DNA of 64,000 nucleotides from Haliscomenobacter sp. (GCA_016713275.1 JADJPL010000010.1:1-64000), one strand, 5' to 3'. Shown: positions 20,743 through 29,932, numbered from the stretch's first letter. A program made the numbers and translations. The notes: generated from the letters alone by a model not told the origin.

Positions 20743-21167
20743 TTAATTAAGAAAAGGATTTTGGAGTTTTAGACCAACCAATCTGGCGCCATGCTGCATG
20801 TCCTCGGTCAATACCGTATGGCAATGGGCGTTTTTAGCGGCAGCAAGAATCATACTATCCCAGAAGGAAGCTGGTGGATGGTTTGAATATCAATGGCTTC
20901 TTTGATGAGGTTGGCGTCGACTTGAACGACTTCGAAGAGCGCAAGGTCTTCAATAAGGGATTTAATTTTTGCCGGTGGCTGCTTAAATTTCCCAATCATC
21001 ACTACAGCGAACTCTGCGAGTACCTGGGTGCTCAGCACAAAATGTGCTTTACCTCGCCCTTCCTGGAGGATGCGCATGCAGGCTGCCTGTTTCTCCGGCT
21101 CATCTTCGCTGAAGCAATACACCAGGAAGTTGGTATCAAGAAAGTACTTTCCGGTCATATACTTCAA
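20743..21167 (-). pseudogene. PIN-domain toxin, VapC type (copy B), frameshifted
   Basis: Nearly identical to 17,866-18,291 up to IHQL, where one A is missing (GGAAG versus GGAAAG), giving SGIV and a stop at 20,850. The third and fourth acidic residues of the PIN site (FWDS and LTED) are therefore lost, unless the missing base is a sequencing error. The remainder of the gene is present downstream in another frame. Confidence 0.8.
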
Positions 21168-21372
21168 TTCTGTTCCATTTCCAATTTTTGGTTTGGATTT
21201 GGATATCCTGCGTATGCTCGATCAGCTTTTTTACGGGATCTTGCTCCGAGGCGGAAATAGTCTGACGCAGCAGCATCCGGATGAACTCATTCAGGCTCGT
21301 GCCGCGTTTTGAGGCGTATTCCCGGCTCTTGGCGAGCAAGTCATCGGGAATGGATAAGGTTATGTTTTTCAT
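21136..21372 (-). CDS. Ribbon-helix-helix antitoxin (copy B)
   Basis: 78 residues from ATG 21,372, identical to the copy A antitoxin except for NWKWN in place of NCKWN near the C-terminus. It is intact although its toxin partner is frameshifted, as expected if loss of a toxin is tolerated more easily than loss of an antitoxin. The overlap with the toxin start is kept. Confidence 0.85.
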   Translation of the reverse strand: MKNITLSIPDDLLAKSREYASKRGTSLNEFIRMLLRQTISASEQDPVKKLIEHTQDIQIQTKNWKWNRIEVYDRKVLS

Positions 21373-21391
21373 TACACACGGGTTATGTGCA

Positions 21392-21423
21392 CAAATATAC
21401 ACTGGTCTTTTTCTGCAATGCAA
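21392..21423 (-). promoter_or_regulatory. Promoter of the minus-strand VapBC pair (copy B)
   Basis: TTG (21,421-21,423) and TATATTTG (21,392-21,399) on the minus strand with a 21-base spacer. Copy A has 20. Confidence 0.6.
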
Positions 21424-21689
21424 GTATGGTCCCTAGCTCTACAAAAGGATAAAATGTCCCACTTTTATTTTCCAGATTGACGTGATTACCAATATCCAAC
21501 AATATTTTTCGTTATCCCAAATGGAATCTCAATCCAGATGGAAGACTGCTTGGCACTTTCCATGCATTACCGATACTCAGATATGAGCATCAGAACAAAA
21601 TCAATGAGTTATGCGATTTACAGTAAGATAGGGAAGACTTTTTTGCTCAGCCCGCTATGGAAATTCTCATAGCGCTTGACTAGCTGTCC
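21424..21689. other. Divergent intergenic region, copy B
   Basis: Counterpart of 18,547-18,812 with small indels. It contains no gene. Confidence 0.4.
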
Positions 21690-21720
21690 TTGAAATCGGT
21701 GCGAAAAACCCTTATATTTG
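21690..21720 (+). promoter_or_regulatory. Promoter of the plus-strand antitoxin/PIN pair (copy B)
   Basis: TTG (21,690-21,692), 20 bases, TATATTTG (21,713-21,720). Both boxes and the spacing are unchanged from copy A. Confidence 0.6.
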
Positions 21721-21738
21721 CCCAATAATAAAATCCTT

Positions 21739-21969
21739 ATGACGCGCCTGGTGTTAGATATCCCGAATGCTCGCGACCTTGGAGGTGCTGCTGCCATTGC
21801 TGCGCCGCCTCAGGATTCGGTATGCCCGCTGGAGACGCCGGAGATCAGCCCCGCAGAACATGCGGCTGCTATTCAAGTGATCGAACAGGGATGCAACATG
21901 ACTGCCTTCGGTGATCCTGTTGATTATCAGCGATCTGTGCGGGAAGACCGGATTTTACCATACCGTTAA
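21739..21969 (+). pseudogene. Antitoxin-like protein (copy B), two compensating frameshifts
   Basis: The protein starts MTRLVLDIPNARDL like copy A, then an extra base changes frame (GGAAAIAAPPQDSVCPL in place of EVLLPLLRRLRIRYARV) until the frame is restored at ETPEISPAEHAAAIQVI. About 20 residues of the first helix are therefore altered. The C-terminus DRILPYR and the 11-base gap to the toxin are unchanged. Confidence 0.7.
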
Positions 21970-21980
21970 TAGGGTAGGGG

Positions 21981-22346
21981 ATGAAATTACTAGACACCAA
22001 CATCCTGATTTATTCCGGCGATCCGGCCTATTCCGGTTTTCTGACTTCTTTGGTAACGGACCCATCAAACGTTGTTTCAGCCATCAGCAAGGTAGAAACA
22101 CTTGGTTTTCATAGGATCACGCCGGCACAAACGGTTTATTTCGAGAGCCTGTTTAAAATCCTGCGGGTATTGCCGGTCGAGGATGCCGTCATTCAAAAGG
22201 CAACGGAACTTCGGCGGTGCTGGAAATGACGCTGGGCGATGCCCTGATCGCCGCAACAGCATTAGTCAATAACGCAACTTTGGTGACCCGGAATACGGCC
22301 GATTTCTTGGGTGCCGGAGTTGGTAGTTGAGAATCCTTTGCCGTAA
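21981..22346 (+). pseudogene. PIN-domain toxin (copy B), frameshifted but with the catalytic Glu
   Basis: The first 75 residues match copy A but carry AISKVETLGFHRI, keeping the Glu that copy A lacks. The frame then breaks at about 22,218 (RRCWK, stop at 22,229), and a second small deletion lies near 22,308. The rest of the gene up to TAA 22,344-22,346 is recognisable (TLGDALIAATALVNNATLV). As sequenced, the copy ends before the third acidic residue. Confidence 0.8.
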
Positions 22347-22470
22347 GTTTTTTTTCTTCAAGGAGGGAGTAGGGTAACTATTTGAGAGCGAGACAACTTT
22401 CTTAAAACTCAACTTAGCATTAGAACAATTATATCCCGGCAATGCATCTTCCGTCTGCCCGAAGCAGGGC

Positions 22471-22727
22471 AAGGGAGCGGACCTTGAGCCTTACTGCCCA
22501 AAGGCCTATCTTTACCAGATCAACATCGAATACAAAACTTTGGCGCATGGCAGTCCAATTCAAATATATCGCAACCAATCCTCAGGTGCTGGGAGGCAAG
22601 CCGATGATCAAAGGTACCCGCATCAGCGTGGAATTTATCCTGGAATTGGTAGCTTCCGGAGCTTCGGTGAAGGATATCGTTGCAGCGTACCCGGATTTGC
22701 CGGAGGAAGCAGTAAAAGAAGCCATGA
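22471..22727. repeat. Duplicated DUF433 segment, copy C'
   Basis: Counterpart of 20,383-20,640. The leader from GGGAGCGGACC to the DUF433 ATG is shared. Confidence 0.7.
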
Positions 22728-22821
22728 GTATGCAGCGGCATCGATACCGCAGAAGAAAAAAAACACCCTTACTCCCCTTATCACAAAAAGTACCCCTTCA
22801 CCTCCACTGGAAAATCGGTAA
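22547..22821 (+). CDS. DUF433 antitoxin, orphan (possible C-terminal frameshift)
   Basis: From ATG 22,547: MAVQFKYIATNPQVLGGKPM, IKGTRISVEFILELVASGAS, VKDIVAAYPDLPEEAVKEAM. This is a complete DUF433 winged-helix core. In the start frame the protein continues with a basic tail to 22,960; one extra G near 22,728 would give the usual DUF433 ending (EAMEYAAASIP) and a stop at 22,821, which is adopted here. No DUF5615 toxin follows; the next gene is a remnant on the other strand. Confidence 0.65.
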
Positions 22822-23109
22822 TCAATATATCCACCATTTTTTCAGCCACCAGTCGGGTATAATAATCCTTTGGGAAGGCGGCGTGCTGGTTTTTTCTGGT
22901 TTCGCTCACATCGGTCGTGATGGCAACGCCTGTTTTCTTCATTTCCGAAAGGAGCGGTAGCGGCGTCTTGTCGTTTACGTAGATCACCTGTTTTCGGGCC
23001 AATTTCCTTCGAAGCCTCCCCGGTGGCCGCAAAGCAGCGGGGGAGATTGAGCCGCGCCGGAGCTGCATGCGCAGAAAAGGATAGACAGGAGAAAAAATGC
23101 GGGTTTCAT
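22781..23109 (-). pseudogene. Glycerophosphodiester phosphodiesterase with an internal deletion
   Basis: ATG 23,109 opens a lipoprotein-like signal (MKPAFFLLSILFCACSSGAA) followed by PLLCGHRGGFEGNWPEN, the HRGG...PEN active-site start of GDPD enzymes, then a stop. In the next frame VIYVNDKTPLPLLSEMKKTG, GVAITTDVSE and VDILITDFPVEVKGYFL form the C-terminal end of the same family (the D-x-x-x-TD-P motif). About 150-200 residues of the TIM barrel between the two ends are missing. It is the product of an internal deletion at the edge of the duplicated toxin-antitoxin region and cannot be an active enzyme. Confidence 0.7.
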
Positions 23110-23226
23110 GCAAGGCGAATTTGAGGTAAAAGTAGGAATCTTTTCGGTGAGGAGGCTGTTGCTTCAGCGCCAAGAACGCACAGCCGCCATTCGGGTGGTC
23201 GGGCCGGGTTGCGATGCCACCCCTCT

Positions 23227-23259
23227 CCGTAACGACGGGTTTCAAACCCGTCGTTACGG
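23227..23259. terminator. Perfect 16-bp hairpin
   Basis: CCGTAACGACGGGTTT at 23,227-23,242 pairs exactly with 23,244-23,259 around a single C. An A6 run follows on the plus strand. It may act as a terminator or be a copy of a small dispersed palindrome. Confidence 0.55.
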
Positions 23260-23283
23260 AAAAAACCGTATTTTGGATTCCCA

Positions 23284-23346
23284 TTCACCCACCCCTAACC
23301 ACCAACCACTAACCACCAACCACCAACCACTCAACCACCAACCACC
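23284..23346 (+). repeat. CCAACCA-type tandem repeat in the leader of the hydrolase gene
   Basis: About eight copies of a 7-12-base ACCAACC(A/T) unit run up to the ATG at 23,347. It leaves no ordinary Shine-Dalgarno sequence. Confidence 0.6.
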
Positions 23347-24395
23347 ATGAAAAACACCATCTGGATCTCCCTCTTACTGGGAGCAACGCTCTCCTGCTCC
23401 CCAACGCCTCCTGCACCAGAAGGCGGTGAAGCGAACGCACCCTCGTTAAAGGATTACTTTTCCCCCTCCGGGGAAGGCGTCCAAAGCGGCGGGGTGCAGA
23501 TGATTCCCATTTCCACCCCTGCGGGCGAATACAGGGTGTGGACCAAACGATTCGGCAACAACCCCCGGATCAAGGTGCTGCTCCTTCACGGCGGACCCGG
23601 CGCTACGCACGAGTATTTTGAGTCGGTGGAAAGCTTTTTCCCCGGGAGGGGATCGAGTTTATCTACTACGACCAGCTGGGCAGCGGCAACTCCGACCATC
23701 CGGAAGGAAAAGGCGCCGTGTTGTGGGACCTCCCCCGGTTTGTGGAAGAGGTGGAGCAAGTGCGCCTTGCCCTCGGATTGAATAACGACAACTTCTTCCT
23801 CCTGGGGAGTTCCTGGGGCGGCATCCTGGCCATGGAATACGCCCTCAAGTACCAGCAAAACCTTAAAGGACTGATCATCACCAACATGATGGCCAGCGCG
23901 CCGGATTACGACCGCTACGCCGACGAGGTCCTCGCCAAACAGATGGATCCCGCCGTCTTGAAAGAGGTGCGCGCCCTGGAAGCCAAAGGCGAATACCAGA
24001 ACCCGCGTTACATGGAGCTCCTCATGGCTAATTTCTACACCGAACACATTTGCCGCTTCCCCCTGGAAGACTGGCCCGAACCGGTCAACCGCTCCTTCAG
24101 CAAAATCAACCAGGAACTCTACGTCACCATGCAGGGCCCCAGCGAATTCGGTCTCTCCGGCAAACTGGAAAACTGGGACGTCAAAGCCCGCCTCCCCGAA
24201 ATCCGCGTGCCCACCCTCACCATCGGCGCCACCCACGATACCATGGACCCCAAACACATGGAGTGGATAAGCACCCAGGTCCAAAACGGCCAATTCCTCC
24301 TTTGCCCCAACGGCAGCCACCTCTCCATGTGGAACGACCAGCAAACCTGGATGGATGGAGTCATCGGGTTCCTGCTGGCGGTGGACGGGAGGTAA
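23347..24395 (+). CDS. Proline iminopeptidase-like alpha/beta hydrolase lipoprotein (one frameshift)
   Basis: About 349 residues. The signal peptide ends in a lipobox (LLLGATLSCSP), so the enzyme is probably envelope-anchored. Peptidase family S33 features are LLLHGGPGATHEYFE (oxyanion region), YYDQLGSGNSD, the nucleophile elbow GSSWGG, the Asp region GATHDTMDP and the His in NGSHLSMW. The frame changes once between 23,640 and 23,700, in a TTTTTCCCCGGGAGGGG run, and all catalytic residues lie in the two joined frames. S33 iminopeptidases remove N-terminal proline from peptides. The gene stands alone between the repeat leader and a repeat-rich 3' end. Confidence 0.8.
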
Positions 24396-24396
24396 A

Positions 24397-24541
24397 GGAT
24401 GTTAAGGATGTAGAGGATGTAAAAGATGTAACCTACATCCTCACATCCCCTACATCCTCCACATCCCCTACATCCTCTACATCCTCCACATCCCTCTACA
24501 TCCTCTACATCCTCCACATCCTCTACATCCCCCTACATCCT
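24397..24541. repeat. GGATGT / ACATCC tandem repeats in inverted orientation
   Basis: Four GGATGT-type units are followed by about a dozen ACATCC(T/C)(C) units, so the block can fold on itself. It lies between two convergent genes and reaches into the 3' end of the minus-strand peptidase gene, whose last residues (GCRGM) are encoded by the repeat. Confidence 0.7.
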
Positions 24542-26480
24542 AAAAAAACCATCCCTTGCCTCCAATCGCGGTAGCGGAGTTGAAGCACGTAGGTTCCGGG
24601 CGGAAGGTCGTGAACGGGGAAAGAGAGGGTTTGGGCGCCCTGGTGCAGGGGGAAGGATTGGGTTTTTAGCAGGCTGCCTTTCAGATCGAGGAGGGAAACG
24701 TGGAGCGTTTCTCCGGCGGTGGGGGAATAAAACTGGCCGTAGAGGATATCCTGCGCAGGATTGGGATACACCTCAAACCGGAACGGCGAGGTAACGGGCT
24801 CTTCTACCGGCGTCACCTGCTGCTTGATCGTCCAGGTGCGGAAAAACACGTATCCGCTGGCGGGTCGGTACGACCGCGAGAGGGAGGTGTTGTCGGTGAT
24901 GGTTGCCGAAAGGACGTTGTCGGGCTTGTCCAGTTGGGCGGGCGATAGAGATATGCTGGTTTGATCTTGAGCGATGACTTTGCCGTTGAGCGTCCACTGT
25001 ACGGACAGGGTATTGGGACTGGGGGTTACGAGGGCGACCGAAAAGGGCATGGGTTGCTTTTCGGAAACCAGGGTAGCCGATTTGGGCGCGTAATCGGCAA
25101 TAGGGCTGGCTAGCTGGTAGATCCGGTTGATGATCGCTTCCCGGCACACCGGGCAGAAGGGCCTGCCCAGGTATTCCATTTTGCACAAGCCATTCACCGG
25201 TTTGTGCCACTGAGCCTGCAACCCGCTCGATCCGTAGGGGTAAATGCCCACGTTTTGGGTGTTGAGCCAGTTTTTCCACTTCACCTTCGCCGTATCCGTC
25301 GTCGCCGTCATGTTGGCCCGCTCGCCCGCGTAAAAGTCTCCCGCCCAGTATTCGTCGGCCAGAAAGGAGAATGAGTGGCCTAATTCGTGGATGGCCACCT
25401 CCGCCGAGCTCGGGTGGGTGGAAGTGGTGGGAAAGGTTCCGCCGGAGCCCCCGTATTCCGCTGAATTGACAATCACCAGCGACTGGTCGTACCCGGGGAA
25501 GCTGGCTGCCAGCGTGGAGAAAATGGCCGCGCTGTTTTTGGCCACCAGCAGCCGGTGGATGTTGAAATAGTCAAAGGTCGAGCCAAAGATATTCTGCACA
25601 TCCTGCACCGGAGAAGCGGGCTCGGTCACGTCGGTGGCCGTCCCCGGATGGTCGGCCCCGCTTTCCGGGGAGGGCACGGAAATGGCGTACACGTTGAAAA
25701 AGGCTTTGTATTCTTTGAAGGGCGTCGTTTGAAATAATTTGTCGGCCACCGTGCCGGCATCTTTCAGATATTGCGGCAACTGGTCCTGGGTGTAGCCGTC
25801 GCTGAGCATCACCAGGTTGATCCGGGTGGAATCCGGGCCGTTTTTTGAATTGCGGCTACCGGAAACGCTTGCGCTGCCCGAGCAGCCACGCGCTCAAGGC
25901 CAGAAAGAAAATTGTTCTCATTTTCGGATATTGGAAATTCAACAATGCGAACTGCCGTTTCGCCGGCGTAGTGGTCTACGCGGCAAAGGTAGGGCCCAGC
26001 TCCTTCCTGAAACCGGAGGGCGATCCAGTCTTCCTCCAGCTGCACTTCCCGGCTGGCGAGCTTTCCTTCGTCGTTTACGTACTCCATTTTTTTTCGCAGC
26101 GGGTTTTCTCCGGCAGACGCGCTGGCAATCAGCCGCCCGGTTTTATCCAGGATAGACACCCAATACCCCGTGGGGGGTTGTGATTCGGGGGCGATATTTT
26201 CCTTTAAATCGCCGGGCGCCCGGATCACGTTTTCCAGCGAAAAGACGATGGGCGCTCCCGGTTTGACTTTCAGCAGCACCGTCACCACGATCTCCACGCT
26301 TTCTGTGGCGTATGGGGCGGCAGCCGGCTCCGAAGCGCTCGTTTTCCAGGACCTGATTTTGCAGGAACTGAGGGGGGACAACACGAGGAACAACAACAGG
26401 AAAGGTCCCGAAAACCGCCAGACACGGCGAAGCAGAAGGGGCGCCCATGGGGCATATGCGCATGGAATATTGGTTTTCAT
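24523..26480 (-). CDS. Peptidase family M64 protein with T9SS sorting domain (one frameshift)
   Basis: About 652 residues from ATG 26,480. The N-terminus has a long hydrophobic segment ending in a lipobox-like LSPLSSCKIRS, then an M64 N-terminal domain (GYWVSILDKTGRLIASASAG). The frame changes near 25,850; the protease domain follows with RINLVMLSDGYTQDQL, the zinc motif AIHELGHSFSFLADEY, and FCPVCREAIINRIYQL. A C-terminal region FEVYPNPAQDILYGQF and VHDLPPGTYVLQL is a type A T9SS sorting domain. M64 (IgA-protease-like) enzymes are secreted metallopeptidases. A lipobox and a T9SS domain in one protein is unusual; the ATG at 26,480 may not be the true start. Confidence 0.8.
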
Positions 26481-26539
26481 TGGATTCGCGGTTGTGTTTA
26501 ATTCAAACGAAACTTGGCGGGGAAAAATTCGGAATAAGT

Positions 26540-29500
26540 TCAGGGAAAATCGAATGTGGCGCAAGCCCTAATCAACGCTTTGTAAATTGGATTGCGTTCC
26601 AGTAAATCGGGGTTGCCCAGGATCACGACCGATTCCCGCGCCCGGGTCAGTGCGACGTTCAGCTTGCGGTCGATGCCTTCTTCCGACAACGAGACCAGGG
26701 CCCTCAGCTGGGTGGCCGAGTTGGTGCAAAGCGACAGCAGGATGATGTCCCTGGCGCCGCCCTGGTACCGCTCCACGGTGTCGATGGTGATGGCGTCGGG
26801 GTCCAATCCGGTTTCTTCCAAGGTGTGGCGGATTTGAGCGATCTGCGCCCGGTAAGGGGTGATGATGCCCAGGCTGTTGGGGTGGAACGCTTTTCCTGCC
26901 AGCGCATAGAGCTGTTGGTAAGCTGCCACCAGCTTGCCCGCCACCTGGGCCTCGTACCGGTTGGTTTTTTGCATCGGACCGTTTTCGTCGCTGGGCGTCG
27001 GGAGGAAAACCATGCGGCTCGCAGCGAGGAGGCGCAGCGCCGGAGGAAGGTCTTGTTCCGGAACCGAAAGGACTTGCTGCCGGATTTGCGGCAGACGCCC
27101 CAGGGACGACTCCGGCAGGATTTGCAGCTGCCCTTCGTAAAAAAGGCGGTTGGGAAATTCCATCACCTCCTGGTGCATCCGCCCCTGATGGCTGAGCTGG
27201 GCATACGCCCAATGCCAGTGCTGCGCCTGGCAGCGTTTATACAGGCGTTCGAACAGGCTATTGCGCAGGTTCTGAATGCCCAGATCCTGAAGCGCTTCGT
27301 CTTCTACGGAGGACGCGCTTTCGTCCTGGACGACCACGGCGGGGAGTTGCTTGTGGTCGCCGATTAAAAGAAAATGGCGGAACCGGGGCAAAAACCCGGC
27401 CAGCATAGGCTCAGGAATCTGGGACGCTTCGTCGATCAACACCCGGTCGAACGCCTTCAACTCCAGGAGTTCCGGCTTACCGGCTATCGCCGCTACGGTG
27501 GCGACCAATATACGTTGGCGCTGGATCAGGTCTTTCAGCTCCTTTCTGGTACCTGCTTTTTCTGCCTGCACCTGGAGCAGCCGGTCCTGAAATTCCGGAG
27601 CGGTCGAAAACCGCGAGCCGATGCGCAGGTATTGGTCCCGAACATCGGGGTGAAAGGATTCGATCGCGGAGCAAATCTCGTCAACGGCCCGGTTGGTATA
27701 CGCCAGAATCAGCAGGGTCTCGGTCGTGTTCCGAAACCAATGCCCCGCCAGGTGTTTGAGCATGATGCTGGTTTTGCCGGTCCCCGGCGGCCCCCACAGC
27801 AGGAAATAGTCCCTGGAAGCCAGGATCTGCCGGAAAATCTGCTGTTGCTCGGCCGTCATTTCCATGGGCGCGAGGTCCGGCGCCGGATCGGGAACCCCGG
27901 GAGGAATGCGTCCCAGCAGCAGCTGCCGGGCGCGGGTAGGGCTGCTGAGGAAATCAAACAGGCCGCGGTACATCCCGATGAAGGAGATGTCCATGAGGTC
28001 GTGTTCCAGGTTCCAGAAGGTCTTTTCCCGGAAGATCTGGTCGTTGGATTGCCGGGCGCGAAGCTGGACCGCGATTTCCTGGGCGTTGATCTCCGTAATG
28101 GTGCATTTAAACAACTGGTTGGAGAGCGGCGATTTCCCGTCGGGGGGCAAGGGGTACAGGATGGCGATATCGCCCGTCCGGAAGTTGGCCAGGCGGTTGG
28201 TGGCGCCCTCCGTCCGGACAAACTTCAGCACGGCTTGTTCGGCGGCAGCCTGATTGACGCGGATGGTCAAATGGCTGAGAATGTCGAAATCGGCTTCTTT
28301 CTTGTCCAGGCTGTTGCGCCACAGCGCCGACTGCCCGTTTACGGACTCCAGATCTTCCAGCCCGGTTTTGGCGAGCCGGTGCTCTCGGGCGATAAATCCG
28401 GAGAAGGCGAAAAAATACCGCTTTTCCGTCTCGTCGGCCGCCTGAATGGTGTTCCAGAACGCTTCGGCGTCGCGCACCACGAAGCTTCCGGCGGCGGCGA
28501 ACCTTCCGGGGTTGAACTGGTCCAGCCACCGCATGCCCTGGCGCAGCAGGTCTTCCTGGCCGCACAGGGCGTTGCGGCCCAGTTGGGCCAGTTGCCGCTC
28601 GGCGCCGAGCAATTGGTTCCGCACCTGCAGCGCTTCGTATTGCTGGGCTTTGACTACCGGCGCAAACCGCAACGGCCGCTCGGTGGCCCCGGAGTACAGG
28701 ATGTAGTTGGCGGGGTCGGCCTGCCTGCCAAAAACCGCTTTGACGATCAGATCGTAGAGCAGGGTTTGGATGAAATGACTCGCGTTGATCCCATAGGCGT
28801 TGGGTTTGTATACTTTTCCGCTCTTGAGTTCGATAATGGCCGAGCGGTCCGGCGTTCGGAAGAACGCGTCCAGCCGGCCCTGGATGCCGTAAATGTGGGC
28901 ATAAAACGAGGGCTCCAGGGTGCATTCCTTCGGCGAGATGCCCAGTTGGGGGAAATCGCGAAGGATTACCTGCTGCAGATTGACGAAATGCCGCTGGGAG
29001 TCCTGCATCAGGGTTTTGACCTGGTGGTCGCTGATCAGCGCAAACGCCAGGGGATTGAGCTGGAAAACGCGGGTAAAGGTTTTTCGGAAATCCGCGTCCG
29101 TCTGGTGAATGAGTTCGTCCAGGAAAAAGTTGGCGATATGCCCTTGCAGCAGCGCTACGGTGGAAGCAAACGGAAGAAATTTTTTGAGGAGGTACAATTC
29201 CGGGATGGCGCCATTTTCCCGGAAGCATTCGGCTATGGCCGATACATCAATGAGGTGGTCGGGTTCCGCCACAATTGCTCTGGGCCGGTAAACCCCTTCC
29301 TGGTCGATTTCTACGTCGATCAGTTCGAGCGTTGCCGGAAATCCGATGACTTCCCGAACCATGCGGATGGCGGGGCCGAACATTTCGTTGTGGTCGGCGA
29401 GTCCGTACTGCATGCGCCGGTCTTCTTCCGGATAGTCCTCCTCTTTGATGAGGAATTGCTTCTCCTCCGGGAAGTCGGCCAACGCCAGCACCCGGACGTG

Positions 29501-29932
29501 GGGTTTAAAGGACTGGATCTCCGGAGGACGGTGGGCATAGGGCCAGGGCGCATTCAGGATCGCTTCCCAGGTTTCCGGCGCCGGCGCCTGGAACAGCGCC
29601 TGGATGCTCTCCGCTAATACCCGGAACCCTAGAGGAACCAGCACCGGCTGCGCGCTGGAAGCCTGCCGGTCCTGCAAGGCATTGGCAGCCTGCCGGCGAA
29701 ACGCATGGAGGTAAAACTGAAGGCTGCGGCTGATCGGGTATTTCTGGCAGGCAAAAGCGATCCGGGAAAACAGCGTGTTGAACCGGAGCCGCTCCTGTTT
29801 GGTCGCTTCCACGAATACCATGGACAGCAGCTGGTAACAGGCGTCCACCCGGTTTAAGTCTGTCCATTCTTCGTGCCGGCGAATTTTCTCCAACTCCCGG
29901 TAAAACAATTGCCCAAGCGCTTCATTTGCCAT
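26540..29932 (-). CDS. Dna2-like protein: PD-(D/E)XK nuclease plus superfamily 1 helicase
   Basis: About 1,130 residues from ATG 29,932 (MANEALGQLFYRELEKI). The frame is open upstream to 30,292, but that part runs through an inverted repeat and is unlikely to be coding, although VQFGEFPYFSG just before the ATG may belong to the protein through a GTG start. The N-terminal half contains a Cas4/Dna2-type nuclease (GIQGRLDAFF and AIIELKSGKVYK). The C-terminal half is a UPF1/Dna2-type helicase: LLWGPPGTGKTS (Walker A), VLIDEASQIPEP (Walker B), LIGDHKQLPAVV, LGIITPYRAQIAQI, TVERYQGGARDIILLSL and LNVALTRARES. Such proteins process DNA ends or flaps. It stands alone with no defence-gene neighbours, so a repair role is as likely as an antiphage one. 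Confidence 0.85.
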   Translation of the reverse strand: MANEALGQLFYRELEKIRRHEEWTDLNRVDACYQLLSMVFVEATKQERLRFNTLFSRIAFACQKYPISRSLQFYLHAFRRQAANALQDRQASSAQPVLVPLGFRVLAESIQALFQAPAPETWEAILNAPWPYAHRPPEIQSFKPHVRVLALADFPEEKQFLIKEEDYPEEDRRMQYGLADHNEMFGPAIRMVREVIGFPATLELIDVEIDQEGVYRPRAIVAEPDHLIDVSAIAECFRENGAIPELYLLKKFLPFASTVALLQGHIANFFLDELIHQTDADFRKTFTRVFQLNPLAFALISDHQVKTLMQDSQRHFVNLQQVILRDFPQLGISPKECTLEPSFYAHIYGIQGRLDAFFRTPDRSAIIELKSGKVYKPNAYGINASHFIQTLLYDLIVKAVFGRQADPANYILYSGATERPLRFAPVVKAQQYEALQVRNQLLGAERQLAQLGRNALCGQEDLLRQGMRWLDQFNPGRFAAAGSFVVRDAEAFWNTIQAADETEKRYFFAFSGFIAREHRLAKTGLEDLESVNGQSALWRNSLDKKEADFDILSHLTIRVNQAAAEQAVLKFVRTEGATNRLANFRTGDIAILYPLPPDGKSPLSNQLFKCTITEINAQEIAVQLRARQSNDQIFREKTFWNLEHDLMDISFIGMYRGLFDFLSSPTRARQLLLGRIPPGVPDPAPDLAPMEMTAEQQQIFRQILASRDYFLLWGPPGTGKTSIMLKHLAGHWFRNTTETLLILAYTNRAVDEICSAIESFHPDVRDQYLRIGSRFSTAPEFQDRLLQVQAEKAGTRKELKDLIQRQRILVATVAAIAGKPELLELKAFDRVLIDEASQIPEPMLAGFLPRFRHFLLIGDHKQLPAVVVQDESASSVEDEALQDLGIQNLRNSLFERLYKRCQAQHWHWAYAQLSHQGRMHQEVMEFPNRLFYEGQLQILPESSLGRLPQIRQQVLSVPEQDLPPALRLLAASRMVFLPTPSDENGPMQKTNRYEAQVAGKLVAAYQQLYALAGKAFHPNSLGIITPYRAQIAQIRHTLEETGLDPDAITIDTVERYQGGARDIILLSLCTNSATQLRALVSLSEEGIDRKLNVALTRARESVVILGNPDLLERNPIYKALIRACATFDFP

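Larger units (their letters stand above)
20703..22509. repeat. Tandem duplication, copy B
   Basis: Second copy of the 17,826-19,636 unit. Gene order, promoters and spacers are the same, but three of the four reading frames carry indels. It passes without a break into the second DUF433 copy, so the 19,637-20,382 segment looks like an insertion into the first copy or a loss from this one. Confidence 0.9.

Noticed and set aside
24397..24541. CRISPR array
   Set aside because: Repeat units are 6-9 bases with no spacers; this is a short tandem repeat.
27374..29617. 747-codon open frame on the plus strand
   Set aside because: It is antisense to the nuclease-helicase gene, has no family motif and reflects GC-rich codon bias in the real gene.
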